64,000 nucleotides of DNA from Turnera subulata (lineage: Eukaryota; Streptophyta; Magnoliopsida; Malpighiales; Passifloraceae): assembly GCA_028386065.3 (NCBI GenBank), contig JAKUCV010006825.1, forward strand, positions 189,873 through 253,872, written 5' to 3'. Below, in pieces: positions 22,536-33,312 of the stretch. Each line of letters starts with the position of its first letter. Within the stretch, counting starts at the first letter, position 1. Below the pieces are notes generated by a model. The model was not told the origin of the DNA. It worked only from the letters and a program-made list of their open reading frames with translations, and did no database searches. The position numbers and the translations under genes are program-made.

Positions 22536-23328
22536 CATATTTAAATTTCACCCACACCATATTACCTACAGTATCCTTGATTTTAATCCCAGGTAAAAGA
22601 GAGGAGTGCACCCTAATTAGAACCTTCATCCGAATTAGTTGCGGATCCACAGTGTAGTCATTCTAGGCAAATAATTATACTGGATCTTCCAAATCTTATT
22701 AGAATATTTTCCTTTCTTTAAAAAATTATTTTTTTAGCTATTTTTACTCTTTTTTTCCTTTTAATATTCTCTATCTCTTTCTTAATCTTTCAAAGATCAT
22801 TAATCTTTATTTTTTTCCTAATCCTTTAAAGATCATTAATCATTCACTAGATTTTTTTCATTAATTTATTGCCAATTAATATTTATTGTTATTTTCTTCG
22901 ATTTATATAGGTTTTAATTTCTTCCTTTATTATGATAATATAAAATCTTCCCTTATAATTTTTTCTTTCTATATATATCTGTTTGGTCTCTTTTTCTTAC
23001 CATCTGTTAAAAGAAAATTATATTTCATTAATAATAAACTAATTATTCATTATTTTCAAAATTAAAATGCAAAATTATTATATAACAAATGAATATGTAA
23101 CAAAATTTTTTAAGAATTTCTAAATATAAATATATAAGTCTATAATTTAAGAATTGATGAAATAATTTCTTATCAAAATAATAGCTTATTACTAGATAGA
23201 TTTTGTACATAATTAATCTACCAAAATACATATAAATAATTATAATAATTAATTAATTATAATATTTGACACTAAAATTTTTATTTAAACTGGATTAGTT
23301 ATATAATTTTTCTTACTTTTATTTAGGG
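22536..23328. other. AT-rich intergenic DNA, no gene seen
   Basis: Low-complexity A/T sequence with short T-rich runs. I see no coding frame or transposon terminus. Confidence 0.6.
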
Positions 23329-23544
23329 TTTTTGGGGTTTTTGGGCCCCCATGTTTAGTGGTTTGGCCAATTTGGTACCCCGACATTTTTTTTAGCCGGG
23401 CATATACCCCGAGATTGCATGGGCAGGCCAAACGTAGACCCCTGGTCAGGCACCTGCTGAAGTGGAGGCTGCCCGGGGTATTTGCTCGTGTTACTGTAGC
23501 AAAACGACGTCGTTTTAGAGGATTGGCTGGACATGTAGGATCCG
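23329..23544. mobile_element. Terminal part of a long-TIR DNA transposon
   Basis: The segment starts with AGGGTTTTTGGGG, then GTTTAGTGGTTTGGCCAATT. It matches the complement of the right arm of the complete element at 34074-34493, including the motif AAAACGACGTCGTTTT at about 23503-23518. Only one arm is seen here, and the gypsy solo LTR has inserted at 23545. Confidence 0.7.
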
Positions 23545-24992
23545 TGAAGCGCCCCGTCCCGTATTTATCGTACACAGTAAACACGTGCCGGAACTGTAAC
23601 GACCCGACCAAACAAAGCCCAGCATACAGTGTATACAACAGAAACTCTAGCTCAACAGCCCAAAATATAAACATCATAAATCTGGCCCTTCGGCCCAACA
23701 TGAAAACATATCACCCGAACCCGGGAACCTCAACAATAACGCAACTGGCCCAATGGCCCAACAATAGCAATAAACAGCACAGCGGAAGACTTAATAACTC
23801 ACAAAGACACTGTATGCGACACATGATGCAACTATGGATCCGAGTCCTGTCCAAGGGATAATGCCTCAGCCTGTTTGGAATGCATCAAACCTGAACCACA
23901 AATAACTCAACCTACGGGATGAAAGCCCGCAGGTGAGGGGTGAGTCCGAAGTGCCCACCAACCATGGATAGACAATCAATATGCAACACTATAAATTACT
24001 CAAGGTCGAAAACACAGGCATAACAGCCAAAATAAATCAGTCCAAAAGACACAGACCCAAAACTGGTCCAAGACCAAAAAGACTTAAACAAAAATCCAAT
24101 TTCCAATTTTATCTTCCCGGGCCCCGTCACGGATAAGCTAGGGGTCAGACCTGGTTCTCAACATATTTCGGGTGCCAGACCAAACCAAGAGAGCCCAGGG
24201 ATCGACATCCTAAAATAGTAACCCAGGGATAGACATCCCAAATATAATCACGGGATAGACATCCCAAGCATAGACATGCTTATCACAAGTAACCCAGGTC
24301 ATGGCCACCACAAAACAGTCTTAAACCATCGAGTCGTACCACTACTTACCACGTGACAATTATATTATCATCATTCAAAACCAAATCACAGGGATCAACA
24401 TCCCTAACCAAAATACCAGGATAGACATCCCATCCAAAACCGAGGATCGACTTCCTTATCACAAATTATTATTTAATCCTTTATACTTTATACCAAAAAG
24501 ACACAAGTATAAACATCCAAAAACTCAAGCACGGGGATAAACATTCCAAAACAAATCAAGATACTGGGATAAACATCCCGAAACAAACCGAAGCAAATGC
24601 AACAATCAACAGTGCAACAATCATCAAACGCAATAACCGAGTAATACAGGCACATATTGAAGGAAATCCATCCTCACCTTGGCCGATTACTCAACTCTGA
24701 AGATAATGACCGGTCCGAAGCCAGTTCCTCGGAAAACTGCCCGATATCAAAACCTACACAACGAAACAACATGCTCACATAAATGCACATAATCGGTATA
24801 CTATGATGCCAATACTACAAAACAAATCCATCCCAGTTCATATCCTTTATTATCATCTTTTACCGAAACTATTATACCGTACGTATTTCCGAATATAATT
24901 TCGGTACCATACTTTAATTAAAACTCTTTTAAAAAAATATTTTTTATAGAATAATTATACTTTGTCTTCCAAAATAATAACAATATAATTTT

Positions 24993-26999
24993 CCGTGTGG
25001 GCTTGGGTATTTGGGCTTGGTCAGTAGGGTTGGGCTACGGTTGTTGGGCTGGACGTGGGCTGTGTTGTCTGGGCTGCTGTGTGGGCCTGAGCCTGGCTCC
25101 TAATGGGGCTTGAGACTGGTCCATACAGTAGATTGGGCTGACACTGTTGGCCCAGTCCAGTTGATAAAAGAGAGAGAAATAAAAAAAGAAATAAAATTTG
25201 GAAAATAGAATTAAATGGAAATAATTTTGGAAAAAATACATATAAATGATATAATTTCCAGAAAAATTATGTTGTTTATTATTTTGGAAAAATTATATTA
25301 TTTTATGAAATATTTTGATTTAGTAGCTTTGGAAATATATTTTTGTAATCTTATACACATATGAAATATTTTCGGAAAAAAAAAGGTTAAATATGATAAA
25401 AGGATAATTTCATGATAATATATATAAAATCGAGATGGTTAACCTATTAGTCTAATCTATAATTTATGGCATCATAGCATACCGATTATGTGCATCTTAT
25501 GTGTGCATTTGTTATTTGTTATATAGGAGTCGATATCGAGCAGTTCCTGTGGAACCGGCTTTGAACTGATTGATGTTTTCAGAATTGAGAAATCGGCTAA
25601 GGTGAGGATGGATAACCCTTGATATGTGCCTGTAATACTTTGTGTATTTTGTTGTTTGATTGGACTGTAGAGATGGTCAGTGTTGGTTATTTGACTGCTA
25701 TGGTTATTGTTGTTGCTGTTGTTGGACTGTGGTATTGGTTCTGTGAATATTGTGTTGTAATTAATGTTGAACTGTTAATTGTAAATAATTGGTAATATGA
25801 AATTGTTGATGGTCTAGTCTGTGGTTAAACCTGTGATAATAAAAGTTGAATAACTTGAAAAAATGAATATTGGAATTGTGATGATATATATTATTGTTGG
25901 ATAATTGATGGTACGGATTTGTTGATGTCGGTTTTGTGTGCGTTTTGTTGTTATTGTTCTGCTTGATTGAAATGTTGTGTTGACTGTTATTGGTTTATTG
26001 GATACTGTGTTGTGATTGATGTTGGTTCACGAGTAATTGATGCCATGAAACTGTTGACGGATTAGTCTGTGGAATAACTTGTCTTAATAGGAAGTTGGAT
26101 AATTGTTTGACTGTTATGGATATTGTGATTGTTGTCGGAGGACTGTGTTGTGATTGGAAAATTGGAATAAATTATGAAATGGATAATTGGAAAAAAAAAT
26201 GGAAATTGGTAATTGATTTGAGATGATGATTTGATTGTCACGTGGTAAGTAGAGGTACGACCGGTTGGTTTGAGGCTGTTTTGTGGTGGCCATGATCTGG
26301 GTTACTTGTGATGGGCATGTTGATGCCGGTTTGCTTGGGATGTTGATCCCTGAGATTGTTATTGGGATGTTGATCCCTGAGATTTGATATTGGGATGTTG
26401 ATCCCGGGTTCTTTTTGATCTGGCACCATAAATAGGTAGATAGCCTGGTACGACCTTAGCTTATCCGTGACGGGGGCCAGAAAGATAAAATTGGAATAAT
26501 AATAAAGTCTTTGGTATGCTTGGGACGAGTCTTTGAGTTTGGTCTGTCTTATACGGTATTGTCTTTGGTATGGTTGTGACTATTGTCTGTATTTCTTCTT
26601 TGAAGTATTATAGTTGCATATTGATTGTCTATGCTTCGTCGGTGAGCACTTCGGACTCACCCCTCACCTGTGGGCTTTCATCTCGTAGGATGTGTTATTC
26701 GTGGTACAGATTTGATGCATTCCAAACAGGCTGCGGCGTTATCCCTTGGATAGGACTCGGATCCGTAGTTTGCATCAGTGTCGCATACAGTGTCTTTGTG
26801 AGTTGTTAAGTCTTCCGCTGTGCATTATGTTGCTATTGTTGGGCCATTGGGCCGGTTATGATGTTATTGTTGCTTTTATTTTGGGTTGTTGAGCCCGAGT
26901 TTCTGTTGTATACACTGTATGCTGGGCTTGGTTTGGTTGGGTCGTCACAGTTCCGGCACGTGTTTACTGTGTACGGTAAATACGGGTCGAGGCATTTCA
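24993..26999 (+). repeat. Truncated 5' LTR
   Basis: Homologous to 30429-32539 of the 3' LTR and ending GGCATTTCA next to the primer-binding site. It has three units of the 27-bp repeat (26337, 26364, 26392) where the 3' LTR has seven. Confidence 0.88.
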
Positions 27000-27115
27000 T
27001 TTTGGTAGCGGAGCGGGCGTTAGGTCTTGTTGGGCAGTCTTTGTGTGTTTGTTGTTCTTGTTTGCATAGTTCGCTCCTTTTGTTTATTATTTTATATCAT
27101 TTTAGCTAGTGCATT

Positions 27116-27205
27116 ATGGATCCAGTCAAGGGATGCCAGCTATCGCAGAACTTACACATAAGCGGTAATGATGCCTTAAATAAGCGAAAATATAAATATT
27201 ATTAA
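27116..27205 (+). CDS. Mini-gag remnant at the gag start position
   Basis: ATG at 27116 opens MDPVKGCQLSQNLHISG and stops after about 29 residues. Its position after the primer-binding site and its MDPV start match the gag start of the gypsy elements at 58826 and 63476 (MDPVGG). It may be only a packaging or leader remnant. Confidence 0.45.
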   Translation: MDPVKGCQLSQNLHISGNDALNKRKYKYY

Positions 27206-27269
27206 TATTACTAATATTAATATTACAAACATAGATATTACATTGATATTTAAAAAAAAGAAAATACAT

Positions 27270-27953
27270 TTATCTTCTCGGAACGACGTTGACCCTGAAG
27301 CTGTTAGGGTCATTGTTGATGTTGGCTTGGATGCTGTCGCTCCACGAGAACCACATGCCGCCTGCGTTGTTCTGGCCGAGAAGCTCGAACCGGTTTGCTT
27401 GAGGGAACCGGAGTGGGATGAGACCGTGATCGTCTTGAGGCTGCCACTGGGTCTCTGTGAGAAGAACCATGTTTGGCTTGTATTGGTTCTTCAGGTCCCT
27501 CAGGGTACGCGAGAACTCCTGGGAACGCCTAGCAACTCCTCTGCAGTTCCACACCAGTAGTCGGGCCTTGGGCCAAGTTACGGGCAAACGAGTTACTCTG
27601 GGCATGCTCTGGGCCGTCATCGAGAGTTGGTAGTAGGTGTCTTGCTCCAGGAAGTGGCAAGTGGACTCTAGGTTGAATTCCTGAAGTCTTTCGGAGATGA
27701 AGAACATGGTGGAGTTGGCCGAGCGGTAGTAGGAGGTCCTCAGGGTGCCATGGTCCTCTAGGAAGAACGTCTCTTCCATGGGAGTGACGAAGAACCTTGA
27801 TGAGTATAGTTCGTCGACGAAGACCAGACGTGGCATTCTGTCGAGCTCGTTCGGTAGTTCTTCAGGACGCTCATTGATCATGCTGTAGGCCAGTCGGTTT
27901 CTTCTGCCTAGGTTGGCACCTTTGACGAAGAAGACGGAAGAGGGATCAGGCAT
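27270..27953 (-). CDS. Antisense ORF A: unknown N-terminus fused to truncated LINE-type endonuclease fold
   Basis: I chose ATG 27953 (MPDPSSVFFVKGANLGRR). The frame is open further up to 28106, but that part holds a TATA box. The product is 227 residues. Residues about 1-130 match nothing I know (PRLVFVDELYSSRFF, FFLEDHGTLRTSYYRSAN). Residues about 133-227 (ARLLVWNCRGVARRSQEF, then KPNMVLLTETQ, then AGGMWFSWSD) match the first third of the exonuclease-endonuclease-phosphatase fold of plant L1 LINEs. The WNCRG and ETQ motifs are kept, while the later catalytic histidine region is absent. It cannot be a complete nuclease. It lies between the primer-binding site and polypurine tract of an LTR element, in antisense, with ORF B upstream on the same strand. 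Confidence 0.6.
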   Translation of the reverse strand: MPDPSSVFFVKGANLGRRNRLAYSMINERPEELPNELDRMPRLVFVDELYSSRFFVTPMEETFFLEDHGTLRTSYYRSANSTMFFISERLQEFNLESTCHFLEQDTYYQLSMTAQSMPRVTRLPVTWPKARLLVWNCRGVARRSQEFSRTLRDLKNQYKPNMVLLTETQWQPQDDHGLIPLRFPQANRFELLGQNNAGGMWFSWSDSIQANINNDPNSFRVNVVPRR

Positions 27954-28060
27954 GTTGTCTCGACGTGTGGTGTTTTGTTTGCTGAACGTTGTGGTTTTGG
28001 TTGCTTGGATGTTGTGTTTGCTTTTAAATGCTTTTGATGATTTACACCTCACCGCTCTGT

Positions 28061-28068
28061 CTTTTATA
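28061..28068 (-). promoter_or_regulatory. TATA box of antisense ORF A
   Basis: TATAAAAG on the minus strand (complement of 28061-28068), 108 bp before the chosen ATG, in context AAGAGTATAAAAGACAG. It suggests an antisense promoter of the element's own. Confidence 0.55.
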
Positions 28069-28106
28069 CTCTTATGGGGAGCGTGATTGCTGTTTTCGAT
28101 TTTCAA

Positions 28107-28817
28107 GATTTTGCTTTTTGAAATTTTGTCGTTGCTTCATTTATTGTTTCATCACTTTATACGTTTTTCGGGCTACAATGCCAGTGTTTTTCAGCCCTTT
28201 TCCATCCCGCGATTTTCTTTTGCCCTGGCTACTTTGTCCTTTCTTTTCATGATTTTTCTATATTTTCTTGCAACTTTTATCACATGCATCCGTGACCGTT
28301 GAGGCTAGACTGATGGGACCGTACCTCGACTAGAGCGCATGTGCGACAAGCTTACACCTGTTCGGACATCGTGGAGAGATACGAGACCTGATAGATGTTT
28401 TTGGCTCATGCAGAATTTGTGAACAAGTGGATATCGTTTCTTTCGAGGGACACAGGACGCTCTCGTGATTATCGCCGTGCGAGTTAACGGTCGTCTTTTT
28501 CATGAGGGAAACCGACGTCACCGTTAGCTGTACGTGTCACGTTTCTTGGGTTCGAGGATGTTTACGTCCGATACGAGCACCGATCATGAAAACGTGTTTT
28601 GTTTTAACTTCTTTATATTTTGGTTTTGTTAAACGAGATTTAATTTTTAATTTGTTTATATTTGATTTTATATTCTTATTATTTATTTTTGTTCTGCTTT
28701 GAGATGTTTTTATTTTTCTGTTAGCTTGAGTTTTCACAATTTAACAAGAGTTTTTGATTTAAAAAAAAACTTATTTTATTTATTTCATAACAGTTTTACA
28801 ACAGGAGAAGAAGTACT
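28107..28817. other. Spacer between the antisense ORFs
   Basis: AT-rich, with no supported coding frame. On the minus strand AATAAA occurs near 28780-28775, just past the stop of ORF B, and could serve as its polyadenylation signal. Confidence 0.5.
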
Positions 28818-29195
28818 CTATAGAGCTACTTGCTTCTCTAAGTCTTTTACAAGCTTTTGTACGTTCTTCACGTGAGGGAAGAGTTCCACGCACGCCAGTT
28901 CTATCTGCATCACCGCTGAGCTGATCTTCTTCAGTGAGACGTTCAACTGCGTCAGTGTCTGCTGTGGAGTGCTACTTTCAGCCGTTGCCTTGCCCTTTCG
29001 ATCATCAGCCTTCTTGTTGGCACGCTTCTTTCGTCGTTTTGGGGAGACGACCATGTGCTCCTTCAGGCCGATGATGTTGGTTTTGAACCGCTTCTTGGGA
29101 GGTTCTTCATCGGAGCTTCTCGAGAAGGCAGTGCCACCGATGTAGCTGTTGTTCTCGGAGTCAGAGGTAGTTCGAGAACGGATTGGAGAGTCCAT
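28818..29195 (-). CDS. Antisense ORF B: small basic, NLS-bearing protein of unknown function
   Basis: 125 residues from ATG 29195. The N-terminal 35 residues are Ser/Thr-rich (MDSPIRSRTTSDSENNSY). Two basic clusters resembling nuclear localisation signals follow (PPKKRFK and SPKRRKKRANKK). The last 50 residues (LTQLNVSLKKISSAVMQIEL to LVKDLEKQVAL) look alpha-helical with a heptad-like leucine pattern, suggesting a coiled coil. A TATA box is 37-44 bp upstream and a polyadenylation-like AATAAA follows the stop. I do not recognise the family. Its place inside an LTR element, with ORF A downstream on the same strand, suggests an element-encoded protein. Confidence 0.6.
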   Translation of the reverse strand: MDSPIRSRTTSDSENNSYIGGTAFSRSSDEEPPKKRFKTNIIGLKEHMVVSPKRRKKRANKKADDRKGKATAESSTPQQTLTQLNVSLKKISSAVMQIELACVELFPHVKNVQKLVKDLEKQVAL

Positions 29196-29231
29196 GGTTG
29201 AGAGTGAGTATGCCAGTCATGAGGTTTGGTT

Positions 29232-29239
29232 CTTATAGA
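29232..29239 (-). promoter_or_regulatory. TATA-like box of antisense ORF B
   Basis: TCTATAAG on the minus strand (complement of 29232-29239), 37 bp before the ATG at 29195. The spacing to the ATG is short, so the 5' leader would be very short. Confidence 0.45.
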
Positions 29240-29379
29240 GGACAAGATGTCGCTTAAGGGTATAAGCGGTATCTCGGGTTGAGTTTGGACACCTGGCATA
29301 GTATGCCGGAAGCTTACCGTGGTAGGACCCACGGATAAGACGGAATTTCGAGGATGAAATTTTTTTAAGGTGGGTAGAC

Positions 29380-32300
29380 TGTAACAGCCCGGGTAAAATT
29401 TTTTATTTTTATCGGGACTGTAAAAGTATTTTTACAGTGATTTACTGAATGAATTAATCTTGGGTAATTAATTCAAGGTAAATCGGGCGTTGTTTTTCGA
29501 AACCGAGTCTTTTCCCGCGCTCGAGATTTTTCCGTGGGTTTTTCGGGCCTAAGTCGGTATTTTTTGGGTCCCGGAATTCTCGGAAAAATCACACCGGAAA
29601 ATAACAAAGGGGGTATTACAGTTATCTTCTGGTCCGGACAGGACACGACTGCGTGATTGAGTCACGCAGCCGCCTCCCACTGTGCAGCCTGTGAACCTTA
29701 CCTGTGCCCGTGACCTTCTCTTCCCTACTTCCTTTTCCATGCTCGCCATCTCCTGCAAAAAAAAAAACACTGCCTCACCATTTCTCTTCTCTTCCTCCCT
29801 GCAAAACACAAAACTCAACCCACACCGACAACCACCACCCGAGATGCTTTCCCTCTCAACACATGCGCCACCAACCACCACCATGCAAGCCACCTGCCCT
29901 CGCCTTCCTCTCCTCCTTCTTCTCCTCCTCACCTCGTCGCCGACGCGACAGGCCGGTCATGCTATCCGGACAAAGCCGACCCGAGCTCCACCCTCCTCAC
30001 GTCGCGCCGCCGTCGCCCTCGTCTCCCTTTCCCCATCGCCTCGCCTTGTCAGCTGCCACGCAGCACCGCCTTACTCCTCTTCAGCTCGCCGCAGCCTGCA
30101 GCTCCAAGCAACCGACGCCGCCCCGAGTCCTGCAGCTGCCAGCCGACAACGACCAAGTCGCCGACTGCAATCGCCGCGTCTCGCGCCTCCTCGCATCGCC
30201 ATCAGCTGCATCGTCTCTCCGCCCTGCTCGTCCATTCCTGGCCCGCTTGCCGCCGCCTTTTCCGACGCGGAGCCGCCGTTCTGCAACTCGCGAAGGTGAG
30301 CAGCCACTCACGGGTTGGAGATGACCCGTCTAAACGGGCGGGCCGACCCGGTTTTGTTGGGTTGACCTAGGCTTGGATTAACGTGGGCCGGACCATGTTG
30401 GTGGGTTGCTGAGCGGGCCTGCTGGACTCCCGTGTGGGCTTGGGTATTTGGGCTTGGTCAGTAGGGTTGGGCTATGGTTGCTGGGCTGGACGTGGGCTGT
30501 GTTGTCTGGGCTACTGTGTGGGCCGGAGCCTGGGCTCCTAATAGGGCTTGGGACTGGTCCATACAGTAGATTGGGCTGACACTGTTGGCCCAGTCCGGTT
30601 GATAAAAGAGAGAGAAATAAAAAAAAAGAAATAAAATCTGGAAAATAGAATTAAATGGAAATAATTTTGGAAAAAAATACATATAAATGATATAATTTCC
30701 AGAAAAATTATGTTGTTTATTATTTTGGAAAAAGTATATTATTTTATGAAATATTTTGATTTAGTAGCTTTGGAAATATATTTTTGTAATCTTATATACA
30801 TATGAAATATTTTCGGAAAAAAAGGGTTAAATATGATAAAAGGATAATTTCATGATAATATATATAAAATCGAGATGGTTAACCGATGAGTCTAATCTAC
30901 AATTTATGGCATCATAGCATACCGATTATGTGCATCTTATATTTGCATTTGTTATTTGTTATATAGGAGTTGATATCGAGCAGTTCCTGTGGAACCGGCT
31001 TTGGACCGATTGATGTTTTCAGAATTGAGTAATCGGCTAAGGTGAGGATGGATAACCCTTGATATGTGCCTGTAATACTTTGTGTGTTTTGTTGTTTGAT
31101 TGGACTGTAGAGATGGTCATTGTTGGTTATTTGATTGCTATGGTTATTGTTGTTGTTGTTGTTGGACTGTGGTATTGGTTCTGTGAATATTGTGTTGTAA
31201 TTGATGTTGAACTGTTAATTGTGAATAATTGGTACTATGAAATTGTTGATGGTTTAGTCTGTGGTTAAACCTGTGATAATGGAAGTTGAATAACTTGAGA
31301 AAATGAATATTGGAATTGTGATGATATATATTATTGTTAGATAATTGATGGTACGGATTTGTTGATGTCAGTTTTGTGTGCGTTTTGTTGTTATTGTTCT
31401 GCTTGATTGAAATGCTGTGTTGACTGTTATTGGTTTATTAGATAGTGTGTTGTGATTGACGTTGGTTCACGAGTAATTGATGCCATGAAACTGTTGACGG
31501 ATTAGTCTGTGGAATAACTTGAGTTAATAGGAAGTTAGATAATTGTTTGACTGTTATGGATATTGTGATTGTTGTCGGAGGACTGTGTTATGATTGGATA
31601 ATTGGAATAAATTATGAAATGGATAATTGGGAAAAAGAAAATGGAAATTGGTAATTGATTTGAGATGATGATTTGATTATCACGTGGTACGACCGGTTGG
31701 TTTGAGGCTGTTTTGTGGTGGCCATGATCTGGGTTACTTGTGATGGGCATGTTGATGCCGGTTTGATTGGGATGTTGATCCCTGAGATTGTTATTGGGAT
31801 GTTGATCCCTGAGATTGTTATTGGGATGTTGATCCCTGAGATTGTGATTGAGATGTTGATCTCTGAGATTGTGATTGGGATGTTGATCCCTGAGATTGTT
31901 ATTGGGATGTTGATCCCTGAGATTTGATATTGGGATGTTGATCCCGGGTTCTTTTTGATCTGGCACCATAAACAAGTAGATAGCCTAGTACGACCTTAGC
32001 TTATCCGTAACGGGGGCCAGAAAGATAAAATTGGAATAATAATAAAGTATTTGGTATGCTTGGGACGAGTCTTTGAGTTTGGTCTGTCTTGTACGGTATT
32101 GTCTTTGGTATGGTTGTGACTATTGTCTGTATTTCTTCTTTGAAGTATTATAGTTGCATATTGATTGTCTATCCTTCGTCGGTGAGCACTTCGGACTCAT
32201 CCCTCACCTGCGGGCTTTCATCCCGTAGGATGTGTTATTCGTGGTACAAGTTTGATGCATTCCAGACAAGCTGCGGCGTTATCCCTTGGACAGGACTCGG

Positions 32301-32539
32301 ATCCATAGTTTGCATCAGTGTCGCATACAGTGTCTTTGTGAGTTGTTAAGTCTTCCGCTGTGCATTATGTTGCTATTGTTGGGCCATTGGGCCGGTTATG
32401 ATGTTATTGTTGCTTTTATTTTGGGCTGTTGAGCCCGAGTTTCTGTTGTATACACTGTATGCTGGGCTTGGTTTGGTTGGGTCGTCACAGTTCCGGCACG
32501 TGTTTACTGTGTACGGCAAATACGAGTCGAGACGTTTCA
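29380..32539 (+). repeat. 3' LTR of the non-autonomous element
   Basis: Starts TGTAACAGCCCGGGTAAAA directly after a polypurine-like tract and ends GAGACGTTTCA. It includes a C/T-rich stretch (29700-30300), a GGGCT-rich stretch (30400-30600) and the 27-bp repeat array. Relatives: 23545-33655 and 38455-51636 (minus) and 56203-58701 (plus). Confidence 0.9.
31769..31945 (+). repeat. 27-bp minisatellite in the LTR (seven units)
   Basis: Units start at 31769, 31796, 31823, 31850, 31877, 31904 and 31932. Each contains GGGATGTTGATCCC, a 5-bp stem with a 4-nt loop. The period of 27 keeps an open frame on the minus strand (repeating NLRDQHPNN), which I regard as accidental. The 5' LTR has three units. 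Confidence 0.92.
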
Positions 32540-32551
32540 ATATATATATAG

Positions 32552-32612
<61 letters not shown>
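32540..32612. repeat. (TA)n microsatellite
   Basis: Almost pure TA for about 70 bp at the boundary between the plus-oriented LTR and the remaining part of the minus-oriented solo LTR. Confidence 0.95.
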
Positions 32613-32616
<4 letters not shown>

Positions 32617-33011
32617 AAAGAATCCAACATGGCAACCCAGACCCAAGGAAGGCACGACCCGGCCGCGACCCGCCCAGATAAATCGGGTTCTCACCTTGAT
32701 GACGGCGGCGGCGCGACTGACGCGAAGAGAAGGAAGCCGCGAGGAAGGCGAGCTCGAGGCGACTTCAAGGGCGGTGGAAAGGCGGCGCGAGGCGTCGCGT
32801 CGGCTGAGCAGGAGAGCGGGGAAGATGACCCGCTGGTTGCACGACGGGTCAACGCCTCTAGCTGGTGCGTCCGGCGGCGGAATCGAGCGGGGGAGGCGGG
32901 GTTGAGGTCGCGACGTCGAGAGGAAGACCAAGGTGGCAGCGGTGTGACGAGAGGCGGCGCCGATCTCTTCCTGGTGAACAGTACCGAGGCGGATGGAGGG
33001 TGACGGTACTG

Positions 33012-33312
33012 TTCACGGTTTTTTTCCCCTATTTTCTTTTTTTTTCTTTTCTTCTATTTTCTTTTCTTTTTTCTGTATTTTCTTTTTTTTTCTTTCTATT
33101 TTTTCATTTTTTTTCATTTTCTGCATTGTTTTTTTCCCTTTTCATTTTTTTTCCTTCTTCTTTTTTTTTCCTCTCCATTTTTCCGGTTTTTATTTTTTTC
33201 CTTTTTTTCTTTTTCTTTTTTTTTCTCTCTTTTTTTTTTCTTTTCCTCTCTTTTTTTTTCTCTCCTTTCTTCCTCTTTTCTTCTTCTCTTTTTCTCTTCC
33301 TTTCTTCCTGCT
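33012..33312. repeat. Long pyrimidine tract (T/C) in the solo LTR
   Basis: About 300 bp nearly free of purines on the plus strand (purine-rich on the LTR sense strand). A counterpart lies at 51005-51295 in the other minus-oriented solo LTR, so it is part of the family. Long open frames here are composition artefacts. Confidence 0.9.

Larger units (their letters stand above)
24993..32539 (+). mobile_element. Non-autonomous gypsy-like LTR element with antisense ORFs
   Basis: The order is: truncated 5' LTR (24993-26999), primer-binding site (27003-27014), 29-codon gag remnant (MDPVKGCQLSQN at 27116), about 2 kb with two minus-strand ORFs, polypurine-type AAGGTGGGTAGAC (29366-29379), then a full 3' LTR (29380-32539, 3160 bp). 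No gag-pol homology is present. The 5' LTR lacks about 1 kb of its start, where it meets the opposite-strand solo LTR. The right edge lies in a (TA)n tract, so no target duplication can be read. Confidence 0.8.

Noticed and set aside
23358..23861. Plus-strand 167-codon ORF at 23358-23861
   Set aside because: It crosses the boundary between a TIR element and a gypsy LTR at 23545 and so is a chance frame.
29682..30324. Two overlapping plus-strand ORFs of about 205 codons (Pro/Ser/Arg/Ala-rich)
   Set aside because: They lie in the GC- and C/T-rich part of the 3' LTR, overlap in two frames and on both strands, and have no recognisable domain.
31535..31975. Minus-strand frame with repeating NLRDQHPNN peptide
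   Set aside because: It is the translation of a 27-bp noncoding minisatellite inside an LTR. The 5' LTR copy is shorter and the frame is not kept in other LTRs.
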